Assembly: GCF_017744135.1 (NCBI RefSeq)
Contig: NZ_JAGHQU010000015.1
Coordinates: forward strand, 1-64,000
DNA from: Endozoicomonas sp. G2_2
GTDB taxonomy: Bacteria > Pseudomonadota > Gammaproteobacteria > Nevskiales > Salinisphaeraceae
Direction: 5' to 3'
DNA length: 64,000 nt
Below are positions 24,979-34,253 of this stretch, piece after piece. The notes under the pieces are model-generated. The model was not told the DNA's origin. It was given only the letters and a program-made list of their open reading frames with translations, and searched no databases. Every line of letters begins with the position of its first letter. The first letter of the stretch is position 1. Made by a program: the position numbers and the translations under genes.

Positions 24979-27900
24979 CTATGCTGCGCCACCCAGGCTG
25001 GTCGGCCCGGCGGTCGCCAGGCGCGCCATGTCCCGCACCGCAACGGTGAGGTGCGCATGGCCGGGTTGATCGATCGCCTGCAGCTCACCCATGCGCGCCC
25101 CGACGAAGGCGAGCGTGCGCTCGTTCGCGGCGCGCCATTGCGCCAGCGGTTCGGCGCCGTCGAAATCGAGCACCTGGGCGACGATCTGCTGGTGAATGCG
25201 ATAGCTGTCGCTGCGCAGACTGGTACGCGCCAGCGCCGCCCAGCGGCCATTCGCCGGCAACCCGTGGATCGCATGCTGCAGCCAGTCCACGGAGAGTTCG
25301 TCGCCGAGGGCGAAATACAGCCGTGCGACTTCGTCGATGTCACGCCCGCGATCCTCGGCCAGCGAGACGATATCCATGATGCCGCCGCCGGCGTCGGCGC
25401 TTGCGATGCGGCAGGCGAAAGCGTCGTCGAGACCCGCTTCGGTCCATTCGGCACGATCGGCCTGCCAGCGGCGGGCATAGCCTCCCACCAGAAAATCCGG
25501 CAGCTGTTCGAGCAACCGGCGGGCGCCGGCCTGATAGCGCGACACCAGCGAGGACAGATCGCCCTCGATGCCCGGCGTACCCAGCAGCCAGCTCATGGCG
25601 TGCTTGAGCAGGCCGATCACGATCTTGTGCAGCGCGTACTGGTGCGCGGTGGCCAGGCGGTTGTCCCAGGACTCGATTTCGCTGAACAGCGCCTCGCCGT
25701 CGAGCCAGGCATCGGCAAGCACGTAAGCCCGGACCGCGGCATCCATGCGCGCACCGAAACCCGCCGGCAGCCGGTGTGCCGTCGCTATGCCGAGCCGGTC
25801 GACCATCTGATTGGTGACCAGCGTGGTGATCAGCTCCCGCTTGAGGCGATGATCGAACACCGCCTGCGGGTACCGTTCGACCAGCGCATGCGGGAACCCC
25901 GAAGCAAGCAGATATTCGAACCAGGGATCATCCGGCAGGTCACCGGCGAGCACCGCATCGGCAAGCGCGATCTTGCTGTAGGAGATGAGCACCGCCAGTT
26001 CCGGCCGCGTCAGCCCCTGCCGGTTGCGCGCCCGCTCTTCAATGGTCTCATCGTCCGGCAGCCGTTCGAGGCGGCGATCGAGCCGGCCGTCGCGTTCGAG
26101 CGCCCGCATGAAGCTGATCTGCTCGTCGAAGCGCGTGAGTCCTTCCGCCTCCATGAGACTGATCTGTTGCGTCTGCAGATAATTTGTCGACAGCACGAGA
26201 TCGATCACGTCCGGCGTCATCTGTGCGAGCAGCGCATTGCGATCCTCGCGGTCAACGGCACCGGCCGCTTCCACCGTGCCCAGCGCGATCTTGATATTGA
26301 CCTCGAGATCCGACGAATCCACGCCGCCGGAGTTGTCGATGGCGTCGGTATTGAGCCGTCCGCCGGCGAGCGCGTATTCGATCCGTCCGGCCTGGGTGAG
26401 GCCGAGGTTGCCGCCCTCGCCCACCGCCTTGCAGCGCAGATCGCGGCCATCGACGCGCAAACCGTCGTTCGCGCGATCGCCGACCTGGGCGTGCGATTCC
26501 GAACGCGCCTTCACGTAGGTGCCGATGCCGCCGTTCCAGAGCAGGTCCACCGGCGCCTTGATGATCTGGTTCATCAGCGCGATCGGTGCAAGGCGTCGTT
26601 CCTCGATGCCGAGTGCGGCGCGCGCCTCGTCCGAGAGTTCGATGGTCTTCGCGCTGCGATCGAACACGCCGCCGCCGGCCGAGATCAGCGATTCGTCGTA
26701 GTCGCTCCACGCCGAACGCGGCATCTCGAACAGGCGCTTGCGCTCGGCGAAGCTCGTCGCCGGATCGGGATTCGGGTCGATGAAGATATGCAGGTGGTTG
26801 AAGGCCGCCACCAGCTTGATCTGTTCCGACAGCAACATGCCGTTGCCGAACACGTCGCCGCCCATGTCGCCGATACCGACCACCGTGAACGGCTCGGTCT
26901 GAATGTCGTGATCGAGTTCGCGGAAATGCCGCTTGACCCCCTCCCAGGCGCCGCGGGCGGTGATGCCCATGGCCTTGTGGTCGTAACCGGCGGAGCCGCC
27001 GGACGCGAAGGCATCGTCGAGCCAGAAACCGTATTCCTGCGACAGCCCGTTGGCGATGTCGGAGAACGTGGCCGTACCCTTGTCGGCGGCAACCACGAGA
27101 TAGGGGTCGTCCGGGTCACGCCGCACCACGCGCTCGGGCGGCGCCACCGCGTCGCCGACGCGATTGTCGGTGATGTCGAGCAAACCGCGTATGAAGGTCT
27201 TGTAGCAGGCGATGCCGCGGGCCTGGCGCGCCTCGCGGGATTCGTCGGCCGGCGCGTTCTTGACCACGAAACCGCCCTTGGCGCCGACCGGCACGATCAC
27301 CGCGTTCTTGACCATCTGGGCCTTCATCAGCCCCAGCACCTCGGTACGGAAATCCTCGCGCCGGTCCGACCAGCGCAGGCCGCCGCGGGCCACCTTGCCG
27401 CCGCGCAGATGCACGCCCTCGACCTCCGGCGCGTAGACGAAGGTCTCGAACATGGGCAGCGGCCGCGGCAGTTCGGGCATGTCGCCCGGATCCAGCTTGA
27501 TGCTCACATACGGCTTGGCCTGCCCGTGTGCGTCGGGCTGGAAATAGTTCGTGCGCAGGGTCGCGTTGATCACGCCGTGAAAGGCGCGCAGCACGCGATC
27601 GGCGTCCAGACTGGCCACCGCGTCGAGCATGGCCGCGATTTCGTCCTGATCGGGCGCGGCGCCATCGTCGGCCGCTCGATCCGGGTCGAAACGGGACTCG
27701 AACAGCGCCACGAAGCGCGCGACCAGATCGGCGTGTCCGGCCAGCTGTTCCTGAATGTAGTCCGGCGAAAACGGCAGTTCGGTCTGCAGCAGGTAGCGGG
27801 TGATGGTGCGCACCAGCACGACCTGACGCGGGGTGAATCCGGCGCTGATGATCAGCCGGTTGAGGCCGTCGTTCTCGGCGGTACCGGCGATCACCGCCGC

Positions 27901-29769
27901 GAAAGCCTGCGCGATGCTTTTGCCGCGGCTGGCATCACGCAACGCATCGGCCTGCGGGTGATCGGCTTCGTATTCGTGTATCCACTGCGGCGTGTGGCCG
28001 GGGCGCTGGATGAGGTATGGCCGCTGGGTATGCACGGACAACCCGAAGTTCTCCAGCACCGGCATGGTCGTGGACAGCAGCATCTCCGCGCCGCTGCCGT
28101 AGAGCTTGAGCTGAACATCGCCGTCGGCGACGCCGATGACCTGAAGCACGGGCGTATCGCCGTCGTCGATGCCGGCGAGCACGCGCGCATCGTCGACGGC
28201 GGCCTCCGCCGAGAAACGCTCGCGATAGCCGGCGTCGAAAGCGCGGGCATACGCCGGCATGAGCGAACCGGCGTGCTGCGCGGCCGCCGCGAAGCGATCC
28301 GGCCAGGCACGCGTGGCGGCCATGAGATGGGCTTCGAGCTCACGGGTATCGAAATCGCCCTCGCCGTCGCCCTCGATCGCGATCTGGTAATGAATACGCA
28401 CCAGGGCGCCGCGCAGGAACTGGGCGTCGGACTCCTGGGCACGGCCGTCGAGACAGCGCGCCAGCTCGCCTTCGATCTGTTCGCGCAGTTCCAGCGTATA
28501 GCGTTCGCGCGGCATGTAGACAAGGCACGAGAAGAAACGCGCATAGCGATCCCGGCGCATGAACAGGCGCAGGCGCTCGGTTTCGCGCATGCCGAGCACG
28601 CCCATGACCGTGTTGTAGAGCTCGTCCTCCGAGGACTGGAACAGCTCGTCGCGCGGGAAGGTCTCGAGGATGTAGCGCAGGCTCTTGGCGCTGTGCGAGC
28701 GCGGGCGCAGGGCGGCGCGGGCCACCACGTCGCGCACTTTCTGGCGCAGCAGCGGAATCTGGCGCGGGCTCATCGCATAGGCCTCGCCCGAGAACAGACC
28801 CAGAAAGCGATGGGCGCCGATCACGTTGCCGGTGTCGTCCATGCGCTTGATCGCGATCACGTCCATGGTTTCGGCGTGATGGATCCAGGACCGTCGGTTG
28901 GCCTTGGCCACGACGAGAATGCGCGCGGACTGGGTGTACTTGTCGAGCGCGGCCGCCGGCGCGACATAGCCGTCCGGGTCGAGGCCGGCGCGGTCCTCGC
29001 GCAGCAGACCGAGACTGGTGCCGGGCGTGTCGACCATGACCTCGGCGTCGTCGTCGCCGCTTTGCACCTCGCGCTGGCGATAGCCGAGCAGGGTGAAGTG
29101 ATCGTCCGCGAGCCAGCGCAGGAACGCCTGGGTCTGCTCGCATTCGTCGATATCGACGCCGCTGGGCACGGTATCCAGCTCGGCGACGACCTTCTGCAGC
29201 TGGCGCCGCATGGCCTGCCAGTCGCCGACCACGGCCTGCAAGTCGCCGAGATTGTGCGCCACGCGCTCGACCAGCGCATCGCTTTCAAGACCCGTGGGCG
29301 CCGCGAACTCGAGCCGTACCAGCGACTCCTCGTCGCCGTGGTTCGTGCTTTCCGCTGCCGAGCGGATGTCGCACGGCACGCCGGACTCGTCGCGGGCGAC
29401 GCGCATGATGGGGTGCATCATCCAGTCGATATCGGCCCCGGTCTCACGCACCGCCATGCTGATGGTGTCGACGAGAAACGCCATGTCGTCCGCGACAGCG
29501 ATGAGCGCGGTATCGCAATGCCCTTCGCGGCCGTCGAGCTCGTGAACACGGATATGCGGTTCGCCGAGGCGGCGCGGCTCACAGATCAGCTCGAACTGGT
29601 CACAGACCGCAGCATAGAGGGCATCGACCGAACGCGCCGCGATGGCGTCGAGCGTGATGCCTTCGAACCAGGCATCGACAAAGCGCAGCATGAGGTCGCG
29701 CTGGCTTGCCGGCTCGTAGGTGCCCGCCCGGGCACGGACGTCTGCAACTATCGTGGCTATCGTGCTCAT
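24979..29769 (-). CDS. gdhB: NAD-specific glutamate dehydrogenase, large type
   Basis: This ~1,596-residue protein has the length and layout of the ~1,600-residue bacterial NAD-glutamate dehydrogenases, which deaminate glutamate to 2-oxoglutarate and ammonia for catabolism. A long N-terminal regulatory half (ACT-like segments) is followed by the catalytic core; VIVPVGAKGGFVVKNAPAD near residue 825 and GIGDMGGDVFGNGMLLS near 970 are hallmarks. ATG 29769 is preferred to an adjacent GTG at 29772; an AAAGGGCGG stretch lies upstream. It is a single gene with no break. The very long open frame on the opposite strand is a codon-bias shadow. Confidence 0.95.
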   Translation of the reverse strand: MSTIATIVADVRARAGTYEPASQRDLMLRFVDAWFEGITLDAIAARSVDALYAAVCDQFELICEPRRLGEPHIRVHELDGREGHCDTALIAVADDMAFLVDTISMAVRETGADIDWMMHPIMRVARDESGVPCDIRSAAESTNHGDEESLVRLEFAAPTGLESDALVERVAHNLGDLQAVVGDWQAMRRQLQKVVAELDTVPSGVDIDECEQTQAFLRWLADDHFTLLGYRQREVQSGDDDAEVMVDTPGTSLGLLREDRAGLDPDGYVAPAAALDKYTQSARILVVAKANRRSWIHHAETMDVIAIKRMDDTGNVIGAHRFLGLFSGEAYAMSPRQIPLLRQKVRDVVARAALRPRSHSAKSLRYILETFPRDELFQSSEDELYNTVMGVLGMRETERLRLFMRRDRYARFFSCLVYMPRERYTLELREQIEGELARCLDGRAQESDAQFLRGALVRIHYQIAIEGDGEGDFDTRELEAHLMAATRAWPDRFAAAAQHAGSLMPAYARAFDAGYRERFSAEAAVDDARVLAGIDDGDTPVLQVIGVADGDVQLKLYGSGAEMLLSTTMPVLENFGLSVHTQRPYLIQRPGHTPQWIHEYEADHPQADALRDASRGKSIAQAFAAVIAGTAENDGLNRLIISAGFTPRQVVLVRTITRYLLQTELPFSPDYIQEQLAGHADLVARFVALFESRFDPDRAADDGAAPDQDEIAAMLDAVASLDADRVLRAFHGVINATLRTNYFQPDAHGQAKPYVSIKLDPGDMPELPRPLPMFETFVYAPEVEGVHLRGGKVARGGLRWSDRREDFRTEVLGLMKAQMVKNAVIVPVGAKGGFVVKNAPADESREARQARGIACYKTFIRGLLDITDNRVGDAVAPPERVVRRDPDDPYLVVAADKGTATFSDIANGLSQEYGFWLDDAFASGGSAGYDHKAMGITARGAWEGVKRHFRELDHDIQTEPFTVVGIGDMGGDVFGNGMLLSEQIKLVAAFNHLHIFIDPNPDPATSFAERKRLFEMPRSAWSDYDESLISAGGGVFDRSAKTIELSDEARAALGIEERRLAPIALMNQIIKAPVDLLWNGGIGTYVKARSESHAQVGDRANDGLRVDGRDLRCKAVGEGGNLGLTQAGRIEYALAGGRLNTDAIDNSGGVDSSDLEVNIKIALGTVEAAGAVDREDRNALLAQMTPDVIDLVLSTNYLQTQQISLMEAEGLTRFDEQISFMRALERDGRLDRRLERLPDDETIEERARNRQGLTRPELAVLISYSKIALADAVLAGDLPDDPWFEYLLASGFPHALVERYPQAVFDHRLKRELITTLVTNQMVDRLGIATAHRLPAGFGARMDAAVRAYVLADAWLDGEALFSEIESWDNRLATAHQYALHKIVIGLLKHAMSWLLGTPGIEGDLSSLVSRYQAGARRLLEQLPDFLVGGYARRWQADRAEWTEAGLDDAFACRIASADAGGGIMDIVSLAEDRGRDIDEVARLYFALGDELSVDWLQHAIHGLPANGRWAALARTSLRSDSYRIHQQIVAQVLDFDGAEPLAQWRAANERTLAFVGARMGELQAIDQPGHAHLTVAVRDMARLATAGPTSLGGAA

Positions 29770-29811
29770 CACCCGCCGCCCTTTGGATACGCGTTGTCCG
29801 ATGCCGCCACC

Positions 29812-30099
29812 CTAGGGCCTATGGCCGTTTTATGCGAGCCCGCGTTGGAGACCGCAAATCGTGTTCTGCAAGGCGCGAGTCGCCGCCTCGTGGCGTGCCA
29901 CGATCAAGACTCGCAACGCCGCAGAGCATGATTTGCGGCCCAACCCTTCGGGACAAGAGCCGTTTTCCGGCAATCCAGCGTTCTAGCCCGCTTGCGCAGA
30001 ATGACTGCGCGGCGCGCGCTACGCCTCGTCTTGCCGCCCCTAGTAAATTTTTTAGGCAGCGCTTGGCGCGGACGCGGATAAAACGGCCACAGGCCCTAG
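29812..30099. repeat. MITE-like inverted-repeat element, 288 bp
   Basis: The ends are 22-bp inverted repeats matching at 21 of 22 positions: CTAGGGCCTATGGCCGTTTT (from 29812) and its complement ending at 30099. Inside is a nested palindrome: CCGCAAATCGTGTTCTGC (from 29852) pairs with GCAGAGCATGATTTGCGG (ending at 29938), and the loop itself contains CGTGGC-GT-GCCACG (29889-29902). No ORF of transposase type is present. The element ends with CTAG on both sides, which could be a 4-bp target duplication or part of the repeat. This looks like a non-autonomous mobile element or folded-RNA source. Confidence 0.7.
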
Positions 30100-30262
30100 A
30101 CCCAGGTGTATGGCATTAACAAGCGCTGTCGAGGCGGGCGCTGAGCGGGAAAACGCGACTTGTCGGCTTCGCCGGTCTGCGCGGGGTCAAAGCCGCCGCG
30201 CCGACGACCACCGTGTCGATCCCGATAAGCCGCGCGGGACGCGGTTTCGGGCGGGCGACGGG

Positions 30263-30916
30263 TTATTTGGTATCCGGCTGGTTGTCCGGATCAGCGGCCT
30301 GGAAGGCAGCTAGTGTCATGCAGGCGCGATGCACACGACGGATGGTGGGATACCCGCTCAGATCGACGTCATAGCGCTCGGCCATGGAGACCTGCGGCAC
30401 CAGGCACACATCGGCCAGGCTCGGGCGCGCGGTAAAACAATAGCTGTTCTCGTCGTTCTCGCGGGCCTGGTTGGCGAGAATGGATTCCATCGGCGCAAAG
30501 GCCTTGTGGATCCAGTGCTCGAACCATTCCCGGCGTTTTTCGTAAGCCACGTTCATGCCGTCGCGCAGGTAGCGCAGCACGCGCAGGTTGTTCAGCGGGT
30601 GGGTATCGGCGATCGCGATCTGGGCAAAGGAACGGATCCGTGCGCGCTCAGCGATGTCGCCGTGCAGCAGCGGCCGTTCAGGATAGCGCTCCTCCAGGTA
30701 TTCTAGAATGGCCGATGACTGGGATATGACCAGATCGTCCTCGGCCCAGAGCGCGGGAATGAGGCCCTGCGGATTGACGTTGAGATAGCTCAGCCGATCG
30801 CCGCGGGTATGGTCCATATCCGTGAAGATGGACTTGTACGACACACCCTTGTAGTTGAGAGCGATACGCACGCGATGCGCGGACACACTGCGATGATGCG
30901 TGAATAGTTGAAGCAT
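30263..30916 (-). CDS. maiA: Maleylacetoacetate isomerase / zeta-class glutathione S-transferase
   Basis: This 217-residue thioredoxin-fold GST uses glutathione to isomerise maleylacetoacetate in tyrosine/homogentisate breakdown. The N-terminal segment SVSAHRVRIALNYKGV corresponds to the zeta-class SSxxxRVRIAL active-site motif, and LNVNPQGLIPAL and ISQSSAILEYLEERYP are the glutathione-binding loop. The C-terminal helical domain includes PSLADVCLVPQ and ends AADPDNQPD, typical of MaiA. No homogentisate genes are adjacent, so a general zeta GST role is possible. ATG 30916; the upstream gene is divergent. Confidence 0.85.
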   Translation of the reverse strand: MLQLFTHHRSVSAHRVRIALNYKGVSYKSIFTDMDHTRGDRLSYLNVNPQGLIPALWAEDDLVISQSSAILEYLEERYPERPLLHGDIAERARIRSFAQIAIADTHPLNNLRVLRYLRDGMNVAYEKRREWFEHWIHKAFAPMESILANQARENDENSYCFTARPSLADVCLVPQVSMAERYDVDLSGYPTIRRVHRACMTLAAFQAADPDNQPDTK

Positions 30917-31026
30917 GCCGCAACCCGGCTTGTGAACGTCTTGTGATGCCCCGATTCTAGCAAATGCGGGCCGCCGAAAACCTCGAAAGCGTGCCCGCGT
31001 CCCCCTTCTACCGACCCTTGTTTCGC

Positions 31027-31386
31027 ATGAGCCAGGAAATCGATTCCACGCCCGTCACCCGCAGCGAGATCGAGCGCAATGTCCTGCTCGTGACCTATGT
31101 TCTCTACGGCCTGGGCTTCTTTTCGATCATCACCGCCGTGGCCGGCGTGATCATCAACCACGTCAAGCTGCGCGACTGTCGCGACCCCGTGGCCTACAGC
31201 CACCACCGCTGGCTGATGCGCACCTTCTGGTTCACGGTGCTCTGGTCGCTGGTCTGCCTGGTGCTCACCACCGTGATGATCGGCTTCATCGGCTACGTGA
31301 TTCTCTGGCTATGGGGCCTGTATCGCTTCATCCGCGGTGTACTCGCCTTCGCCGAGCACCGCGCCCTGCCCGGGCCCACATCGTGA
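31027..31386 (+). CDS. Small membrane protein with SHHRWL motif (A)
   Basis: This 119-residue protein has about three membrane helices (LLVTYVLYGLGFFSIITAVA; WFTVLWSLVCLVLTTVMIGF; a third at the C-terminus) and a cytoplasmic-type loop with YSHHRWLMR. The family (DUF4870-like) is only loosely recognised. ATG 31027 is chosen over an upstream in-frame start because the conserved part begins there. The stop overlaps the GTG of the next gene, which encodes a related protein carrying the same motif, so the two are probably partners. Confidence 0.6.
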   Translation: MSQEIDSTPVTRSEIERNVLLVTYVLYGLGFFSIITAVAGVIINHVKLRDCRDPVAYSHHRWLMRTFWFTVLWSLVCLVLTTVMIGFIGYVILWLWGLYRFIRGVLAFAEHRALPGPTS

Positions 31387-31868
31387 GCGTGCAGGAATCA
31401 TCGCCGGCCGTAGAGACGAGCAACTTCGGCGTCACCTTCGGTTATATCGGCGCGGGCACGATCGCCGCCGCACTCTGGCTCGGGGTGGGCATTCTGCTCA
31501 TTCCGGTGATGGCCGTGGTCGCGCTCGTGCACTGGTGGGCCGCGGCGGCGCAGACACCGCTGGTCGCGTCGCACCATCGCTGGCTCGGCCGGCACCATGC
31601 GATCTCGGTGCTGGCCCTGCTGCTCGTGCTGTTCGCGCCGCTGGCGGCACTGCCCACGCTCTACAACAGCGCGCTTACCGTGCTCAACACGCTGGCGTAC
31701 GCGCCGCATCCGGTCGAGACCCTGGCCGCCGCCTGGCCGGAACTGGGCATCGGCACGCTCATGCTGGCGCTGTTCATCGCAACCGCGGGCTGGATTCTGG
31801 TCACCCTCTGGCTGAGCATCCGGCTGGTACGCCGGTGGCTGCGCTGGGCGGACCGGCGCGCGGCCTGA
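31383..31868 (+). CDS. Small membrane protein with SHHRWL motif (B)
   Basis: This 161-residue membrane protein has about four hydrophobic helices, and VASHHRWLGRHH falls at about the same place as in the preceding protein. GTG 31383 overlaps the previous stop by 4 bases (GTGA), so translation is coupled. Sequence outside the motif differs, suggesting ancient duplication and specialisation. No enzymatic motif is seen. It is not recognised as a named family. Confidence 0.6.
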   Translation: MSVQESSPAVETSNFGVTFGYIGAGTIAAALWLGVGILLIPVMAVVALVHWWAAAAQTPLVASHHRWLGRHHAISVLALLLVLFAPLAALPTLYNSALTVLNTLAYAPHPVETLAAAWPELGIGTLMLALFIATAGWILVTLWLSIRLVRRWLRWADRRAA

Positions 31869-32177
31869 ACGTTTGATTCGGGCCGGCGACCCGCTCCACG
31901 CGACACATCCAGTCAAAACGCCCGTGGGTCGAGTACGGACCGACGGGCCTGCAGAGTTGCGCTGCGGGCGCCGATAACACGCTGTATGCGCGTCATGAGG
32001 CGCCTTGGCCTTGTGTTAACGTCCATTCTTTCATTTGAACAGGATGCCGGGTGGATCACGGCGATTCATCGCCCCACGGCGCGCGGCTCGAGCAAGCTCG
32101 CATACCGTGAACGTGACCGGCATCGGGTTCCGAACACGATGGCCGTGCCGGCCATCCAGATCACTGGAGGGCGATTC
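31869..32177. other. Intergenic region with imperfect hairpin
   Basis: An imperfect hairpin (GCCCGT-g-GGTC, loop, GACC-g-ACGGGC) at 31920-31948 follows the membrane-protein pair and may be a terminator without T-run. The rest is the leader of the 662-residue protein gene; an in-frame opening extends back to 31986, but its residues look non-coding. GGAGGG lies just before ATG 32178. Confidence 0.4.
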
Positions 32178-34166
32178 ATGGCCCAAGTCACAAGCAGCGG
32201 CCTGAGCGATCCGGCGCGCCTCGCCGAAGATTTCGAACAAGTACTCGAACGACTCGAGGCCGCGCGCACCTTCGGCAAGGCCATGCAGCAGCAACAGCTC
32301 ATGGCCCGCGCACAAAAGCTGCTGCGCAGCCCGGAAGGCATTCGCCATCTGTATGCCTACGCGCCGCGTTTCGATGCCGGCGGCGTATTCGCCGGCGGTG
32401 ACTGGGAAAAGCCGGAGATGCTGGTGCCGGCGCTGGTCAGTGGCACCCTGCGCGGCGGCGGCATCAACGCAACGCTCGAATGCCTGAGCGAGTTGCGCAT
32501 GCTCGCGATCGCCGAAGGCCACAGCGATCACACCGGCATGCCGCCGAACGACGCCCGCCGCTTTCTGCAGCAGATACTGGCGAGCAATCTCGATCTGCTG
32601 TTTCCGGTGGCGACCGAGGAAACCCGCGAGGCCGACCCGGCCGCCGCAGAACGGGTCAAGAACCTGTTCGATTTCATTCTCGAACACCTGGGTACGGCCG
32701 CCATTCTCGACGCCCTTATTCAGGAAGCCGAACGCGTGCTGCTGCAGCGCCCGATCATGGTCCAGCGTGTCGAAGCGCTGTTGCGCGCCGCCGATCGCGC
32801 GACGCACGAGCTGCCCGACGACGACCCGTCCGTCGCGCGCGCACGCGAGTGGATGAACGCGCTCAACGGCCCGACACCCCTGTCGCGTGCCGGTACGCGC
32901 GACGACTACGCCGCCGCGCTCACCCAGCTGGATATCAACGCGCTTGCCGAGGAAGCCCACAATTTCGGCCAGGCGATGGCGCGCACCGGCCTGGTGTCGC
33001 CGCACCATGCGGATCTGTTGCGCCATCTGGTCGACAACGCCCCAGAGCTGGTCGGCCCGGCTCTAGCGCTCAACGCGGTGGGCAAGGTGAGCCTCGGCGC
33101 CCATCAGACGCTAATCTCCGATCTCATCCGCTTTGCGATCTGGCGCGAGACCGCGCGTTCCATCTACGGGCTGTCGAAGCTGCTCGAACAGGGCATGACC
33201 TTCATACGCCCGGTACTGCCGGGCCTGCGCCGGCTGATGGTGCTGGCAATACATCCGAGCGTGGGCGAACAGCTGCGCAACGCCAGCGAATGGCAGGACC
33301 CGCCCGACGCGAACGTGCTGCTTCTGGCGGGCACGCTGTCGGTGCTCGGCCAGCCACGCGGCGTCGATCAGGGCCACAACCCCACCTGCCAGGCCGCACG
33401 CGCGATCAGCCTGTGGGCACAGAACGATGTCGGTTATCTGCTGGAGCTGATCGCTTTCGCGGCCCGCGAAAACGAGCTGACCATGCACTTCGAGGGCCAG
33501 ACGATCCGCTCAAGCGAACTGTCGTTCGGGCTGGCAACGACGCTGCATACCGAGCTCGACCCCGTTTCGCTGCTGCTCACCCCGCATCTCGACCGCATCT
33601 ACATGGAAATGAGCCGGCAAACGATCGGCCGATCCGGCGACGGCCATCGATGGGTCAACCCGGAACTGCACGGCTGGTGGGTACACCGCGGCTTCGGCGA
33701 GCTACTGGATACAGCCACCGGCGGCGTCCACCGCTGCGACGATTTCATCCGCGCGTTCTATGCGTCGTATCACCCGCTCTACAACGGGGGGCGCGACCTG
33801 GTCTACGCCCAGCCCTGCGGAATCGCGACCACCGACTACAGCGGTGCGCTTGTCGGCTGGCACGCAATCTCCATCCAGCGCGTTGCCTATGACCCGGCCG
33901 GCGAATGGCGTGTCTACTTCTTCAACCCGAACCGCGACAAGGGTCAGAACTGGGGTCAGGACATCATCACCTCGACCCACAGCCACGGTGAACTCGAAGG
34001 CGAGTCGTCGCTGCCATTCGAACAGTTCATCGCCCGCGTCTATGTCTTTCACTACAAGAGCCGCGAGATCGGCGACGCCAGCATCGTGCCGGACGAGGCC
34101 GTAGCGCGTATACGCGCGTTGATTGCGGAAAGCTGGGCTGCGCAGCTGCCCTGGAACGACGGCTGA
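32178..34166 (+). CDS. Unrecognised 662-residue protein with papain-like C-terminal motif
   Basis: No family is recognised with confidence. Residues 1-~380 are helix-rich (many short Leu/Ala/Arg-rich segments) without obvious domains. The C-terminal ~270 residues carry a papain-like constellation: Gln398 and Cys404 in DQGHNPTCQAARA (the six-residue Gln-to-Cys spacing of papain), His562 in GWHAISIQRV, and Asn583 in VYFFNPNRD. It has no signal peptide or membrane helix. ATG 32178 is preferred because GGAGGG precedes it; an in-frame upstream extension to 31986 is not convincing. It is a single gene ending at a strong bidirectional terminator, convergent with an ATP-grasp gene. A cysteine peptidase, transglutaminase-like or acyltransferase activity would fit. 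Confidence 0.6.
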   Translation: MAQVTSSGLSDPARLAEDFEQVLERLEAARTFGKAMQQQQLMARAQKLLRSPEGIRHLYAYAPRFDAGGVFAGGDWEKPEMLVPALVSGTLRGGGINATLECLSELRMLAIAEGHSDHTGMPPNDARRFLQQILASNLDLLFPVATEETREADPAAAERVKNLFDFILEHLGTAAILDALIQEAERVLLQRPIMVQRVEALLRAADRATHELPDDDPSVARAREWMNALNGPTPLSRAGTRDDYAAALTQLDINALAEEAHNFGQAMARTGLVSPHHADLLRHLVDNAPELVGPALALNAVGKVSLGAHQTLISDLIRFAIWRETARSIYGLSKLLEQGMTFIRPVLPGLRRLMVLAIHPSVGEQLRNASEWQDPPDANVLLLAGTLSVLGQPRGVDQGHNPTCQAARAISLWAQNDVGYLLELIAFAARENELTMHFEGQTIRSSELSFGLATTLHTELDPVSLLLTPHLDRIYMEMSRQTIGRSGDGHRWVNPELHGWWVHRGFGELLDTATGGVHRCDDFIRAFYASYHPLYNGGRDLVYAQPCGIATTDYSGALVGWHAISIQRVAYDPAGEWRVYFFNPNRDKGQNWGQDIITSTHSHGELEGESSLPFEQFIARVYVFHYKSREIGDASIVPDEAVARIRALIAESWAAQLPWNDG

Positions 34167-34194
34167 TACCCCTTACGCGACAACGACAGGCATT

Positions 34195-34231
34195 AAAAAG
34201 GCCGCGCCGGGAAAGCCGGCGCGGCCTTTTT
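34195..34231. terminator. Bidirectional intrinsic terminator
   Basis: AAAAAGGCCGCGCCGG (34195-34210), loop GAAAG, CCGGCGCGGCCTTTTT (34216-34231): a perfect 16-bp stem including A- and T-runs, so it terminates in both directions. It lies between the convergent 662-residue-protein and ATP-grasp genes. Confidence 0.95.
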
Positions 34232-34253
34232 CGTTTCGGCTTGTACGTCCTGT

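Noticed and set aside
24727-29931. Open frame of 1,734 codons on the plus strand
   Set aside because: It lies antisense to gdhB, which has clear glutamate-dehydrogenase motifs. The translation is His/Arg/Ala-rich without domains; it arises from high-GC codon bias.
31986-32177. N-terminal extension of the papain-like protein
   Set aside because: The frame is open, but the residues look like translated leader; GGAGGG before ATG 32178 gives a better start.
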